From Basidiobolus meristosporus CBS 931.73 (taxonomy: Eukaryota > Basidiobolomycota > Basidiobolomycetes > Basidiobolales > Basidiobolaceae): a DNA stretch of 27,938 bases. Numbering within the stretch: position 1 is the stretch's first letter; each line of letters starts with the position of its first letter. The stretch spans positions 1-27,938 of the forward strand of contig MCFE01000892.1 in the NCBI GenBank assembly GCA_002104905.1, given 5' to 3'. Positions 22,664-27,938 of this stretch are shown one piece after another. The translations under genes were made by a program, and so were the position numbers. The notes under the pieces were generated by a model. It was not told the origin of the DNA. It did not search any database and saw only the letters and a program-made list of their open reading frames with translations.

Positions 22664-23195
22664 GGAAAATTAGCAGGGAGAAGAGAAGGAAGGAGCAAAA
22701 AATTCCAGAAGTCAGAATTTATAGATGGATAGACAAGGGTGGATGGATGGAATATTCCTGGGTTAGGAAAATTAGCAGGGAGAAGAGAAGGAAGGAGCAA
22801 AAAAATTCCAGAAGTCAGAATTTATAGATGGATAGACAAGGGTGGATGGATGGAATATTCCTGGGTTAGGAAAATTAGCAGGGAGAAGAGAAGGAAGGAG
22901 CAAAAAATTCCAGAAGTCAGAATTTATAGATGGATAGACAAGGGTGGATGGATGGAATATTCCTGGGTTAGGAAAATTAGCAGGGAGAAGAGAAGGAAGG
23001 AGCAAAAAATTCCAGAAGTCAGAATTTATAGATGGATAGACAAGGGTGGATGGATGGAATATTCCTGGGTTAGGAAAATTAGCAGGGAGAAGAGAAGGAA
23101 GGAGCAAAAAAATTCCAGAAGTCAGAATTTATAGATGGATAGACAAGGGTGGATGGATGGAATATTCCTGGGTTAGGAAAATTAGCAGGGAGAAG
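22664..23195 (-). repeat. Tandem array of ~102/103-bp 5' monomers
   Basis: About 5.2 copies; GGATGGATGG recurs at 22741, 22844, 22946, 23048 and 23151, so periods are 103, 102, 102 and 103. Copies are nearly identical and differ mainly by A6 versus A7. On the element's sense (minus) strand each monomer contains CTATAAATTC, then a pyrimidine-rich run (CTCCTTCCTTCTCTTCTCCC), then CCTAACCC. That order resembles a TATA box, an initiator-like tract and a telomere-like octamer. Placement just upstream of ORF1 matches promoter monomers of mouse L1 5' UTRs. Confidence 0.9.
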
Positions 23196-23231
23196 GGGGG
23201 GAGACAGTCACCAACAGGTGAAATCTTTATT

Positions 23232-26024
23232 TCAGTTGAAACAAAGAAGCCAGCGCCACTTTTGTAGCTTTGATACAAGCATGTGTAGCTGAGGGGAATT
23301 TGTAGGTAAGTTGATAAGAAGTGATGATAGTTCTTCAGTGCTCAAGACACTGTTCAGTGGGAAGGGGGGTAGCAAGAGAGGTAAGAATGACTTGTGAACA
23401 ACATTAATGAGGGGAATGTGATAAGGATTGATATTCATCATAAAGGGAGTGTGCTGCTGCAGATATTGCTGCCAAAGGTCTGTCAAGTACTTCAGGTAGG
23501 CCAGCTTGGGTTTTTCTGACTGCAGAATATAGTGAGCAAACTTCTTGACTTCAGGATCTCCCAGTATAGTTCTCCAGCAGGAGCCAGGTGTAGTGTGGTG
23601 TGTTCTCTTCCAGGCCTTAATCAGTGGGTTGTTGCAGTTGTGAAGTCTGAGGTATAATCTGGTTCTAAGGTAGAGAAGTCTGATCTTATAGGGCATAAAC
23701 CCAAAAGCACCAAGAATAGCATGTCTGTAGGGGCATTCAGGCAAATGAGGCACCAAGGAGGTAATGCACCATACTGCAAACTTGTCAAGCTTAGTGCAGT
23801 CTCTAGAAGTAAGAGAGAGAAGTGGTAAGCCAAATTCCAGGACAGGGAAGACAAACTGCTTGAGTAGAAGGAGGCAGCTGGGAGCTGAAGTTGTAGGAGG
23901 AGTAACAGCCAGTAGCTTGTGGAGTGCCTGTCTTGCCAGGATAATTCTCTTCTTCAGGTGTGCTCCAGAGTCTAGTCCAGTAGGAAGGAAAGGAAAGCCA
24001 AGATATGTAGCAGAAGCCTGAGCAGGTAGAGTGGAGTTCTCCAAGTTGATGGGAGAGCCCAAAGGTACTGTCTTTGCAATGGAAAGCTGGAGATTATTCT
24101 TCTGCAGATACTGGTGGATGGTCTGGGAGTCTTGTTGCACATTGGAAGAGGATATTCTGATGTCATCAGCAAAGAGAGTAACCAGGCAGTCAGCTGAGAG
24201 TCTTGGGAAATCATTCAGGAAGATGGCAAACAGTATAGGACCAAGCACAGAGCCTTGAACCACACCATTAGGAACTGAGAATACAGCTGATTGCTCACTT
24301 GGGTGCAGAATTCTTGCTTGTGGATCCAGAAACAGAGACCTGACAAGGAGGGTGAGGGAGGTACTGGAGAAGCATTGCAACTTGGACCAAAGCAGATTTC
24401 TGTCAACTGAATCAAAGGCCTTAGTAATATCAAACAGAACAGAGGGATACTTGCACTGGAGAGAGTGATCTTGGCTAAGTATGACTGCATATTCCAAGGA
24501 GAGGCCAGGAACAAAGCCAAACTGTGCAGGATGAAACTTGAGGGAGTCAGAGTAGAGCTCCTGAGCAAGCAGAAGCTCAAACACCTTTCTGCAGGTGGGC
24601 AGCAGAGATATTGGCCTGTAGGAGCTAGGATTCAGGTGCTTTCCTTTACCCTTGTACAGTGGCAGAACATTTGCAAAGGACCATTCCTCAGGAGTAGAAA
24701 GCTGGGCTGAGCATTGCTGAAACAGTGGAAGCAGAAGTGCAGACATGGCCTTGGTACTAGTCTTCAGAAGCTCATAGGAGATTGTGTCCACACCTGGAGC
24801 AGTAGAATTGGGAAGCCTCTTGAGCACATTATGGATTCTCCCTTGATCAAGTGCAAGTGGGATGGGCAGTGTCTTGAAGTCAGGATGAAAGCAAGGAGTT
24901 GAGTACTGCTTTGTAGAGAAGAAGATGTTAGCCAGCTGTTCTGTTGAAGGTAACTTCCTGGAAGAGGGCCTCATTGCCCTGTAGAGTCTTGATACTGTTC
25001 TTGTTATAGAGTTGGAAGATTGCAGAGGCAAAGAACTCATAATATGATCCCAGAGCTGAGTATGCAGAGTGTGGTGAATTGCCTTGGAGTGGTGTATTGC
25101 TGTCAGGAGGAGTTTCTCTGTTTTTGGTTTAGGGAAACTCAGGTAGCTTTGTTGCAGGGCTGAAACAATGGATTCCCATTTTCTTGAGGTAACAGCAGTA
25201 GTCTTGCATGGCAGTGAGAGGGAGGCAGACACCAGAATCAGATGCTTCACAAAGAGCCAGGCATAATTGAGATCATCTGGCAGAGAAAGTAGCAAACTGG
25301 CAAGCTTCAAGTAGTTCCCAAAGTCTTTCTTCTGATTCTTGGTAGCTTTGTGTGTGAGCACAGTAAGTTTTGGCAGCTTCTTCTTCACAACTGGTTGCAT
25401 AGAAAGGGACCAGGCTGGGTGGTCAGAGGCTCTCAAGGATCCTAGCTCAGCTCCAGAGAATTGCTTAACTTCATTCACAAAGTAGAGGGCAGCAGCAGAA
25501 GGGCAGATCCAGTCAACACATCTTTTCTCAGATTGAGCACCTAGTGCTAGCAGATGGCTTTCTCTCAGGAAGTTCAGTAGGAATGTAGACCTTGGCTTCA
25601 TTCTTGCAGTCAGAGTAGTCTTGTTCTCAGGATGGGGAATGTTGAGATCTCCAAGCAAGATAATAGGTGTTGATATAGATTGCTGGTATTGCTGAACTTT
25701 CTGGCATATAACTTGCACTTCCTGAAGGGCAAGACTTGGAGGCAGATAGCAGAGCACCAGACTGATAGTTGGCAACTGGAGAGCAGCACAGTAAGGGGAG
25801 TAAAGAGGAACACAGAGCTGAGGAGTACTGATGGTAGAAGAGATGAAGCAGATAGAGGAGGTATTCTTTGTTCTAGGAGTAGAAAAGCAATATAGATTAG
25901 TCAAAAGTATAGAGGGTAGCTGGACATCAATCAAACACAGGAGGGAAAATCTTGAAAGAAGTCTCTCTAGAGCTGGTCTTGATGGCTGTATGCTGTTGCA
26001 GTTAAGCAACAGAACTTCAGGTAG
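23232..26024 (-). CDS. LINE ORF2: APE-type endonuclease and reverse transcriptase
   Basis: About 930 residues, uninterrupted. Numbering from 26009: endonuclease core LNCNSIQPSRP at 2-12, CLIDVQLPS ~25-33 (family usually C-L-Q-E-T), CYLPPS ~87-92, GDLN 120-123, VDWICPS ~165-171, SDH 195-197. RT: NSTAPGVDTISYELLK 401-416, YKGKGK and SYRPISLLP 452-471, QFGF 496-499, motif A FDITKAFD 526-533, motif B NGVVQGSVLGPILF 581-594, motif C FADD 613-616. The ~300-residue C-terminal region has no RNase H and no CCHC that I can see. There is no ATG near the domain start; the frame runs back to a TGA at 26025-26027. The catalytic Glu position of the endonuclease appears to be Asp. It would make cDNA by target-primed synthesis in the nucleus. 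Confidence 0.93.
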   Translation of the reverse strand, partial: LPEVLLLNCNSIQPSRPALERLLSRFSLLCLIDVQLPSILLTNLYCFSTPRTKNTSSICFISSTISTPQLCVPLYSPYCAALQLPTISLVLCYLPPSLALQEVQVICQKVQQYQQSISTPIILLGDLNIPHPENKTTLTARMKPRSTFLLNFLRESHLLALGAQSEKRCVDWICPSAAALYFVNEVKQFSGAELGSLRASDHPAWSLSMQPVVKKKLPKLTVLTHKATKNQKKDFGNYLKLASLLLSLPDDLNYAWLFVKHLILVSASLSLPCKTTAVTSRKWESIVSALQQSYLSFPKPKTEKLLLTAIHHSKAIHHTLHTQLWDHIMSSLPLQSSNSITRTVSRLYRAMRPSSRKLPSTEQLANIFFSTKQYSTPCFHPDFKTLPIPLALDQGRIHNVLKRLPNSTAPGVDTISYELLKTSTKAMSALLLPLFQQCSAQLSTPEEWSFANVLPLYKGKGKHLNPSSYRPISLLPTCRKVFELLLAQELYSDSLKFHPAQFGFVPGLSLEYAVILSQDHSLQCKYPSVLFDITKAFDSVDRNLLWSKLQCFSSTSLTLLVRSLFLDPQARILHPSEQSAVFSVPNGVVQGSVLGPILFAIFLNDFPRLSADCLVTLFADDIRISSSNVQQDSQTIHQYLQKNNLQLSIAKTVPLGSPINLENSTLPAQASATYLGFPFLPTGLDSGAHLKKRIILARQALHKLLAVTPPTTSAPSCLLLLKQFVFPVLEFGLPLLSLTSRDCTKLDKFAVWCITSLVPHLPECPYRHAILGAFGFMPYKIRLLYLRTRLYLRLHNCNNPLIKAWKRTHHTTPGSCWRTILGDPEVKKFAHYILQSEKPKLAYLKYLTDLWQQYLQQHTPFMMNINPYHIPLINVVHKSFLPLLLPPFPLNSVLSTEELSSLLINLPTNSPQLHMLVSKLQKWRWLLCFN

Positions 26025-26027
26025 TCA
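26025..26027 (-). other. Possible readthrough stop (UGA-CUA) between ORF1 and ORF2
   Basis: On the sense strand GCC TGA CTA CCT leads straight into the endonuclease six codons later. The frame before this TGA reads an ORF1-like C-terminus (DAPFEELWDSAGHIV), comparable with the SVLWDTALTLA end of the other ORF1. ORF2 has no AUG at its start. UGA followed by CUA is the best known eukaryotic leaky-stop context. Only one copy covers this region. Confidence 0.45.
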
Positions 26028-26107
26028 GGCAGAGGTTGTAGCTTCTTCAGAGGCAGCATTGACAATGTGACCTGCAGAGTCCCAGAGCTCTTCAAATGGT
26101 GCATCAC

Positions 26108-27117
26108 TTAAGTCAGCAAGCAGGAAATGGCATGATTCTTGAGGAAGTATGCCACATCATAGGAGGGGGCTTGTCTCTTGATGGCAGCAAAGAAAGAGAG
26201 AATGGCAACAAGGGCTGGAGGCTTGTTGAACAGTAGAGAGTCAGAGGATTCAGATTCTTCAGGCACTATCTTGAAGTCAGTTTTCAGCCAGTTAAGGTTC
26301 TTCTCCACAAAGGCAACAAAGGGGTCAGCAATGTTTTGGTCTAGGATAACCTCCAGAATCTTCCCTTTTCTCCAGGCCAGGTTGACAAATCTTGAGAGCT
26401 GAATATTGCATGCCTTGAGTGCTCTCCTGATGTTGGAAATGGGAGTCCAGGGAACTTGCTTCAAGTACACCACAGTCCAGGTAGAAGCTGGTGGTAGGTT
26501 TGCTGGGGGCTTGTAAGTCCTTCTGTGTGGCAATGGAGCTGCAGTAGTCAGATTGGATTCCACATTCTCAGTAGAGGGTTTTCTTGATGTGTCTTGCTGA
26601 ATGGTACTGGAGCTGGATGTGCTGATAATTCTTGCTAGAACCTTGCCTGCATAAGTCTGAGGTATAGCTGAGGTAACTGTAGGGGTGGTGGCAGCTGGTG
26701 CAGGTGGAGAGGCAGAAACTGAAGCAGGAACTGAGGTCACCTGGGAGAAGGCAGTAGAAGCAGGTTTTCTGGGAGGAGCAGAGTTCACTATCCAGTTGTT
26801 CTGTAAAACACTGGAGTAGCTTTTCTGTTGAACAGGATCTTGCTCTTGAACAGGAACAGAAGCAGGAGGCTGGGGCTGAGCAGTAGTGGTAAGGCAGTGG
26901 CACTCCAAGGAAGCTTTTTGCAAGGCATCTCTGGCAGTTTTCAGGGCAGCATTGGCTTCATTCTTGAGCTTCTTGCATTGGGCATCCAGTCTCTTGTTTT
27001 CAATAGCCAAGGCAGTATTGGCAGCCTCTAAATCAGCAATTCTCTTCTCAATTGCAAGGAATCTCTGAAGAAATGCATCAGTAGAAGTGCTGGCATCTGG
27101 GAGAGCAGTGGCAGGAA
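26108..27117 (-). pseudogene. LINE ORF1 protein, 5'-truncated and probably frameshifted near its end
   Basis: Open from the element's truncated edge at 27117 without a Met, so the first residues are missing. A coiled coil (FLQRFLAIEKRIADLEAANT, continuing to about 26960) is followed by a long Ser/Pro/Ala-rich linker. An RRM-like core follows (TWTVVYLKQVPWTPISNI, RFVNLAWRKGKILEVILDQN). The frame stops at 26108. Shifting back one base at about 26115-26135 continues into LADLSDAPFEELWDSAGHIV and then the TGA at 26025, which matches the C-terminal LWD motif of the 21898-22626 protein. I therefore suspect a one-base deletion in this copy. No zinc knuckles. Role: binding element RNA, by homology of architecture. 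Confidence 0.75.
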
Positions 27118-27134
27118 TAGGGTTAGGGTTAGGG
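27118..27134 (+). repeat. Interstitial telomere repeats between elements
   Basis: TAGGGTTAGGGTTAGGG, nearly three units, sits between the truncated 5' end of the LINE and the next tail. This is the longest telomeric tract inside the stack; the other junctions hold one unit or none. Its G-rich strand points outward like the terminal telomere. Confidence 0.9.
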
Positions 27135-27192
27135 GGAGGAAAGTCACCAAGTGGTGAAATCTTTATTTACTTATGACAAGTATTTAAAGGGG
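27129..27192 (-). mobile_element. Tail-only element copy, about 60 bp
   Basis: TTAGGGGGAGGAAAGTCACC, stem-loop, ATCTTTATTTACTTATGACA and AGTATTTAAAG match the outer SINE-like element (27215-27280) with one substitution and then stop. It is an extreme 5' truncation: reverse transcription covered only the tail. It is followed by GGGTTAGGGG. Confidence 0.85.
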
Positions 27193-27214
27193 TTAGGGGA
27201 GGGGAGGAAAGTCT
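27193..27214 (-). mobile_element. Minimal tail fragment, about 21 bp
   Basis: TTAGGGGAGGGGAGGAAAGTC repeats just the last ~20 bases of the tail, with one extra GGGGA, and halts before the stem-loop. The next full tail begins immediately. It could be an aborted reverse transcription product or a slippage or template-jump event during insertion of its neighbour. Confidence 0.6.
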
Positions 27215-27299
27215 TTAGGGGGAGGAAAGTCACCAAGTGGTGAAATCTTTATTTACTTATGACAAGTATCTAAAGAAGCCAAGTTAATCTGAAGTTTTT

Positions 27300-27418
27300 C
27301 CTAGAAAGCTAGGTCTGAGAGATATCTTCCTGGTAAGCCAGGTCTGAGAGTTGAGAAGCTGAGTGGTACTATATTTCCTAGTTAGCTAGGTCTGAGATTG
27401 GTTTCCTGGAAAGCCAGG
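27300..27418 (-). repeat. Four covarying short hairpins in the SINE-like body
   Basis: Plus-strand copies: CCTAGAAAGCTAGG (27300-27313), CCTGGTAAGCCAGG (27329-27342), CCTAGTTAGCTAGG (27377-27390) and CCTGGAAAGCCAGG (27405-27418). Each is followed by YCTGAGA. The fourth stem pair is A-T in copies one and three and G-C in copies two and four, so pairing is preserved through a compensatory change. Loops are four bases ending in AG. Confidence 0.85.
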
Positions 27419-27676
27419 CCTGAGAAGTGAGAATCTGAATATATCTGAGCTAAGTTATACTGGTTTGCGGTAGCTGAATTGTGGCCGGAATGGCCAGTAG
27501 ACTGGGGGAACTGAGAGGAATTTCTGGGCGATCACTGGCCAAATTTACTAGGCAAATCTGGCCAATTAGCATTTCAAGGATTTCAGCCAATCAGAGCCTT
27601 TACTTTGCCCGATGGTTGATCAAGCCATCTCCCAATGAGCACACATCAATTTATTAATCAAATTTTGCTGGATCCA

Positions 27677-27739
27677 GGATTTGAACCCACAACCATGGGT
27701 ATGGAAGGGTTAGGGATAACCACAAGGCTAAGTGTTCTT
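27677..27739 (-). ncRNA. tRNA-like Pol III promoter head (A and B boxes)
   Basis: On the minus strand TAGCCTTGTGG (27730-27720) matches the A-box consensus TRGCNNAGTGG except one base. GGTTCAAATCC (27687-27677) matches the B-box consensus GGTTCGANTCC except one base. Box starts are 43 bases apart, as in tRNA genes. The cloverleaf is degenerate: I cannot form a convincing acceptor stem, so it is tRNA-derived and not a working tRNA. CCCTAACCC lies between the boxes. Confidence 0.75.
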
Positions 27740-27938
27740 GGGTTAGGGTTAGGGTTAGGGTTAGGGTTAGGGTTAGGGTTAGGGTTAGGGTTAGGGTTAG
27801 GGTTAGGGTTAGGGTTAGGGTTAGGGTTAGGGTTAGGGTTAGGGTTAGGGTTAGGGTTAGGGTTAGGGTTAGGGTTAGGTTAGGGTTAGGGTTAGGGTTA
27901 GGGTTAGGGTTAGGGTTAGGGTTAGGGTTAGGGTTAGG
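27740..27938 (+). repeat. Terminal telomere, (TTAGGG)n
   Basis: About 33 units of TTAGGG running to the end of the window with the G-rich strand pointing outward, the expected polarity for a right-hand chromosome end. One unit is TTAGG (27875-27879). Everything else is perfect, which indicates telomerase-made repeats. The open frame of alternating Gly-Leu across it has no meaning. Confidence 0.97.

Larger units (their letters stand above)
21768..23195 (-). mobile_element. ORF1-only telomeric element with tandem 5' monomers
   Basis: The 3' end on the plus strand is TTAGGGGGAGGGAAAGTCACC-like (21768-21788), followed by a CACC/GGTG stem-loop with a six-base loop and ATCTTTATTT. About 130 bases of 3' UTR lead to ORF1 (21898-22626), and no reverse transcriptase sequence lies between ORF1 and the tail. 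Upstream of ORF1 is a 532-bp tandem array. The element ends inside a monomer at 23195, where the next LINE tail begins with no telomere repeat. It is either a non-autonomous family or an internally deleted LINE; the clean ORF1-UTR layout favours the former. Confidence 0.75.
23196..27117 (-). mobile_element. Nearly full-length telomere-associated LINE (ORF1 + ORF2)
   Basis: About 3.9 kb. The 3' end on the plus strand is six G, AGACAGTCACC, a stem-loop and ATCTTTATTTCAG; only 36 bases separate it from the ORF2 stop. ORF2 (endonuclease plus RT) is open throughout and ORF1 lies upstream. The 5' end breaks off inside the ORF1 N-terminus at about 27117 and is followed by TAGGGTTAGGGTTAGGG, so this truncation was capped by telomere repeats. 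There is no poly(A) tail and no recognisable target duplication. It is the likely source of enzyme type for the stack, though this copy lacks its promoter and ORF1 start. Confidence 0.9.
19812..27467. other. CpG-depleted subtelomeric domain
   Basis: Reading this 7.6-kb stretch by eye I find only three CpG dinucleotides (20626, 22008, 23254), although C and G are both abundant. By contrast, bases 961-1020 in the DAHP gene hold seven. The depleted block coincides with the retroelement stack and ends inside the terminal SINE-like element, whose tRNA-like half again contains several CpGs. Cytosine methylation with deamination, or long-term avoidance of CpG, would give this pattern. Confidence 0.85.
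27215..27739 (-). mobile_element. SINE-like element with tRNA-type head and LINE-type tail
   Basis: About 525 bp, oriented like the LINEs. The 3' tail (27215-27284) is the shared TTAGGGGGAGGAAAGTCACC, stem-loop, ATCTTTATTT and AAAGAAGCC module. The middle carries four short hairpins (27300-27418). The 5' head, nearest the telomere, contains a Pol III A box (27720-27730) and B box (27677-27687) on the minus strand. No open reading frame of note. This is the standard build of a tRNA-derived SINE that borrows a partner LINE's tail. The telomere starts right at its 5' end. Confidence 0.75.

Noticed and set aside
22664-23195. A 34-residue protein repeat open on both strands across the tandem monomers
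   Set aside because: A 102-bp unit divides by three, so any stop-free frame recurs. Two units are 103 bp and shift the frame, and both strands are equally open. It is better explained as untranslated promoter-like monomers.
22664-23195. CRISPR-like array
   Set aside because: Units are directly contiguous with no unique spacers, ~102 bp long, in a eukaryotic retroelement.
26108-26140. Programmed -1 frameshift in the LINE
   Set aside because: No X-XXY-YYZ slippery heptamer is present at the overlap. A one-base deletion is the simpler explanation until other copies are seen.
27635-27883. Open frame of repeating Gly-Leu over the telomere
   Set aside because: It is simply the translation of TTAGGG repeats.

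Overview
The window looks like the right-hand end of a fungal chromosome. The last ~200 bases are a pure (TTAGGG)n tract with the G-rich strand running out to the end. Inland lie sparse eukaryotic genes with short introns (about 50-110 nt, GT...AG). The gene set (class I DAHP synthase, ribosomal protein eL36, a PY-motif alpha-arrestin, fungal aminopeptidase P, a fungal-type metallophosphoesterase) points to a filamentous fungus. The eL36 sequence reminds me of early-diverging fungi, but I cannot fix the phylum by eye.

Bases 1-19.3 kb are ordinary housekeeping territory. In order: DAHP synthase (+), a secreted CBM9-like protein (+), an EamA/DMT transporter (+), an alpha-arrestin (-), eL36 (-), Xaa-Pro aminopeptidase (-), and an eight-exon gene (-) joining a metallophosphoesterase/DUF2433-like half to an RRM half. 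The spaces between genes are long (up to 2.8 kb) and I see no convincing gene in them. There are no operons; neighbours look functionally unrelated.

Bases ~19.97 kb to the end are a stack of non-LTR retroelements. Every one lies on the minus strand, with its 3' end toward the centromere and its 5' end toward the telomere. I count eight consecutive element 3' ends (about 19972, 20158, 20511, 21768, 23196, 27129, 27193, 27215). The clear ones share a tail: a CACC/GGTG stem-loop next to an AATAAA-like stretch, ending in a C-run plus TAA, which is complementary to the telomeric G-strand. Each element is cut at its 5' side and abuts the next 3' end, with zero to about two telomere repeats between them.

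The stack holds two decayed relics, a 5'-truncated LINE with a broken reverse transcriptase, an ORF1-only element with tandem ~102-bp 5' monomers, and a nearly complete ORF1+ORF2 LINE (APE-type endonuclease plus RT). Beyond these lie two tail scraps and a ~525-bp SINE-like element with tRNA-type A and B boxes, then the telomere. Decay increases inward, so the stack reads as a time series. From about 19812 to 27467 I found only three CpG dinucleotides, while the genes inland are CpG-rich.

My interpretation (inference) is a telomere-directed retrotransposon community: one LINE supplies the enzyme, and an ORF1-only element and a SINE share its 3' recognition tail. All are added to eroded or nicked TTAGGG ends, in a layout recalling Drosophila HeT-A/TART and MoTeR-type elements but with an active TTAGGG telomere outside them.
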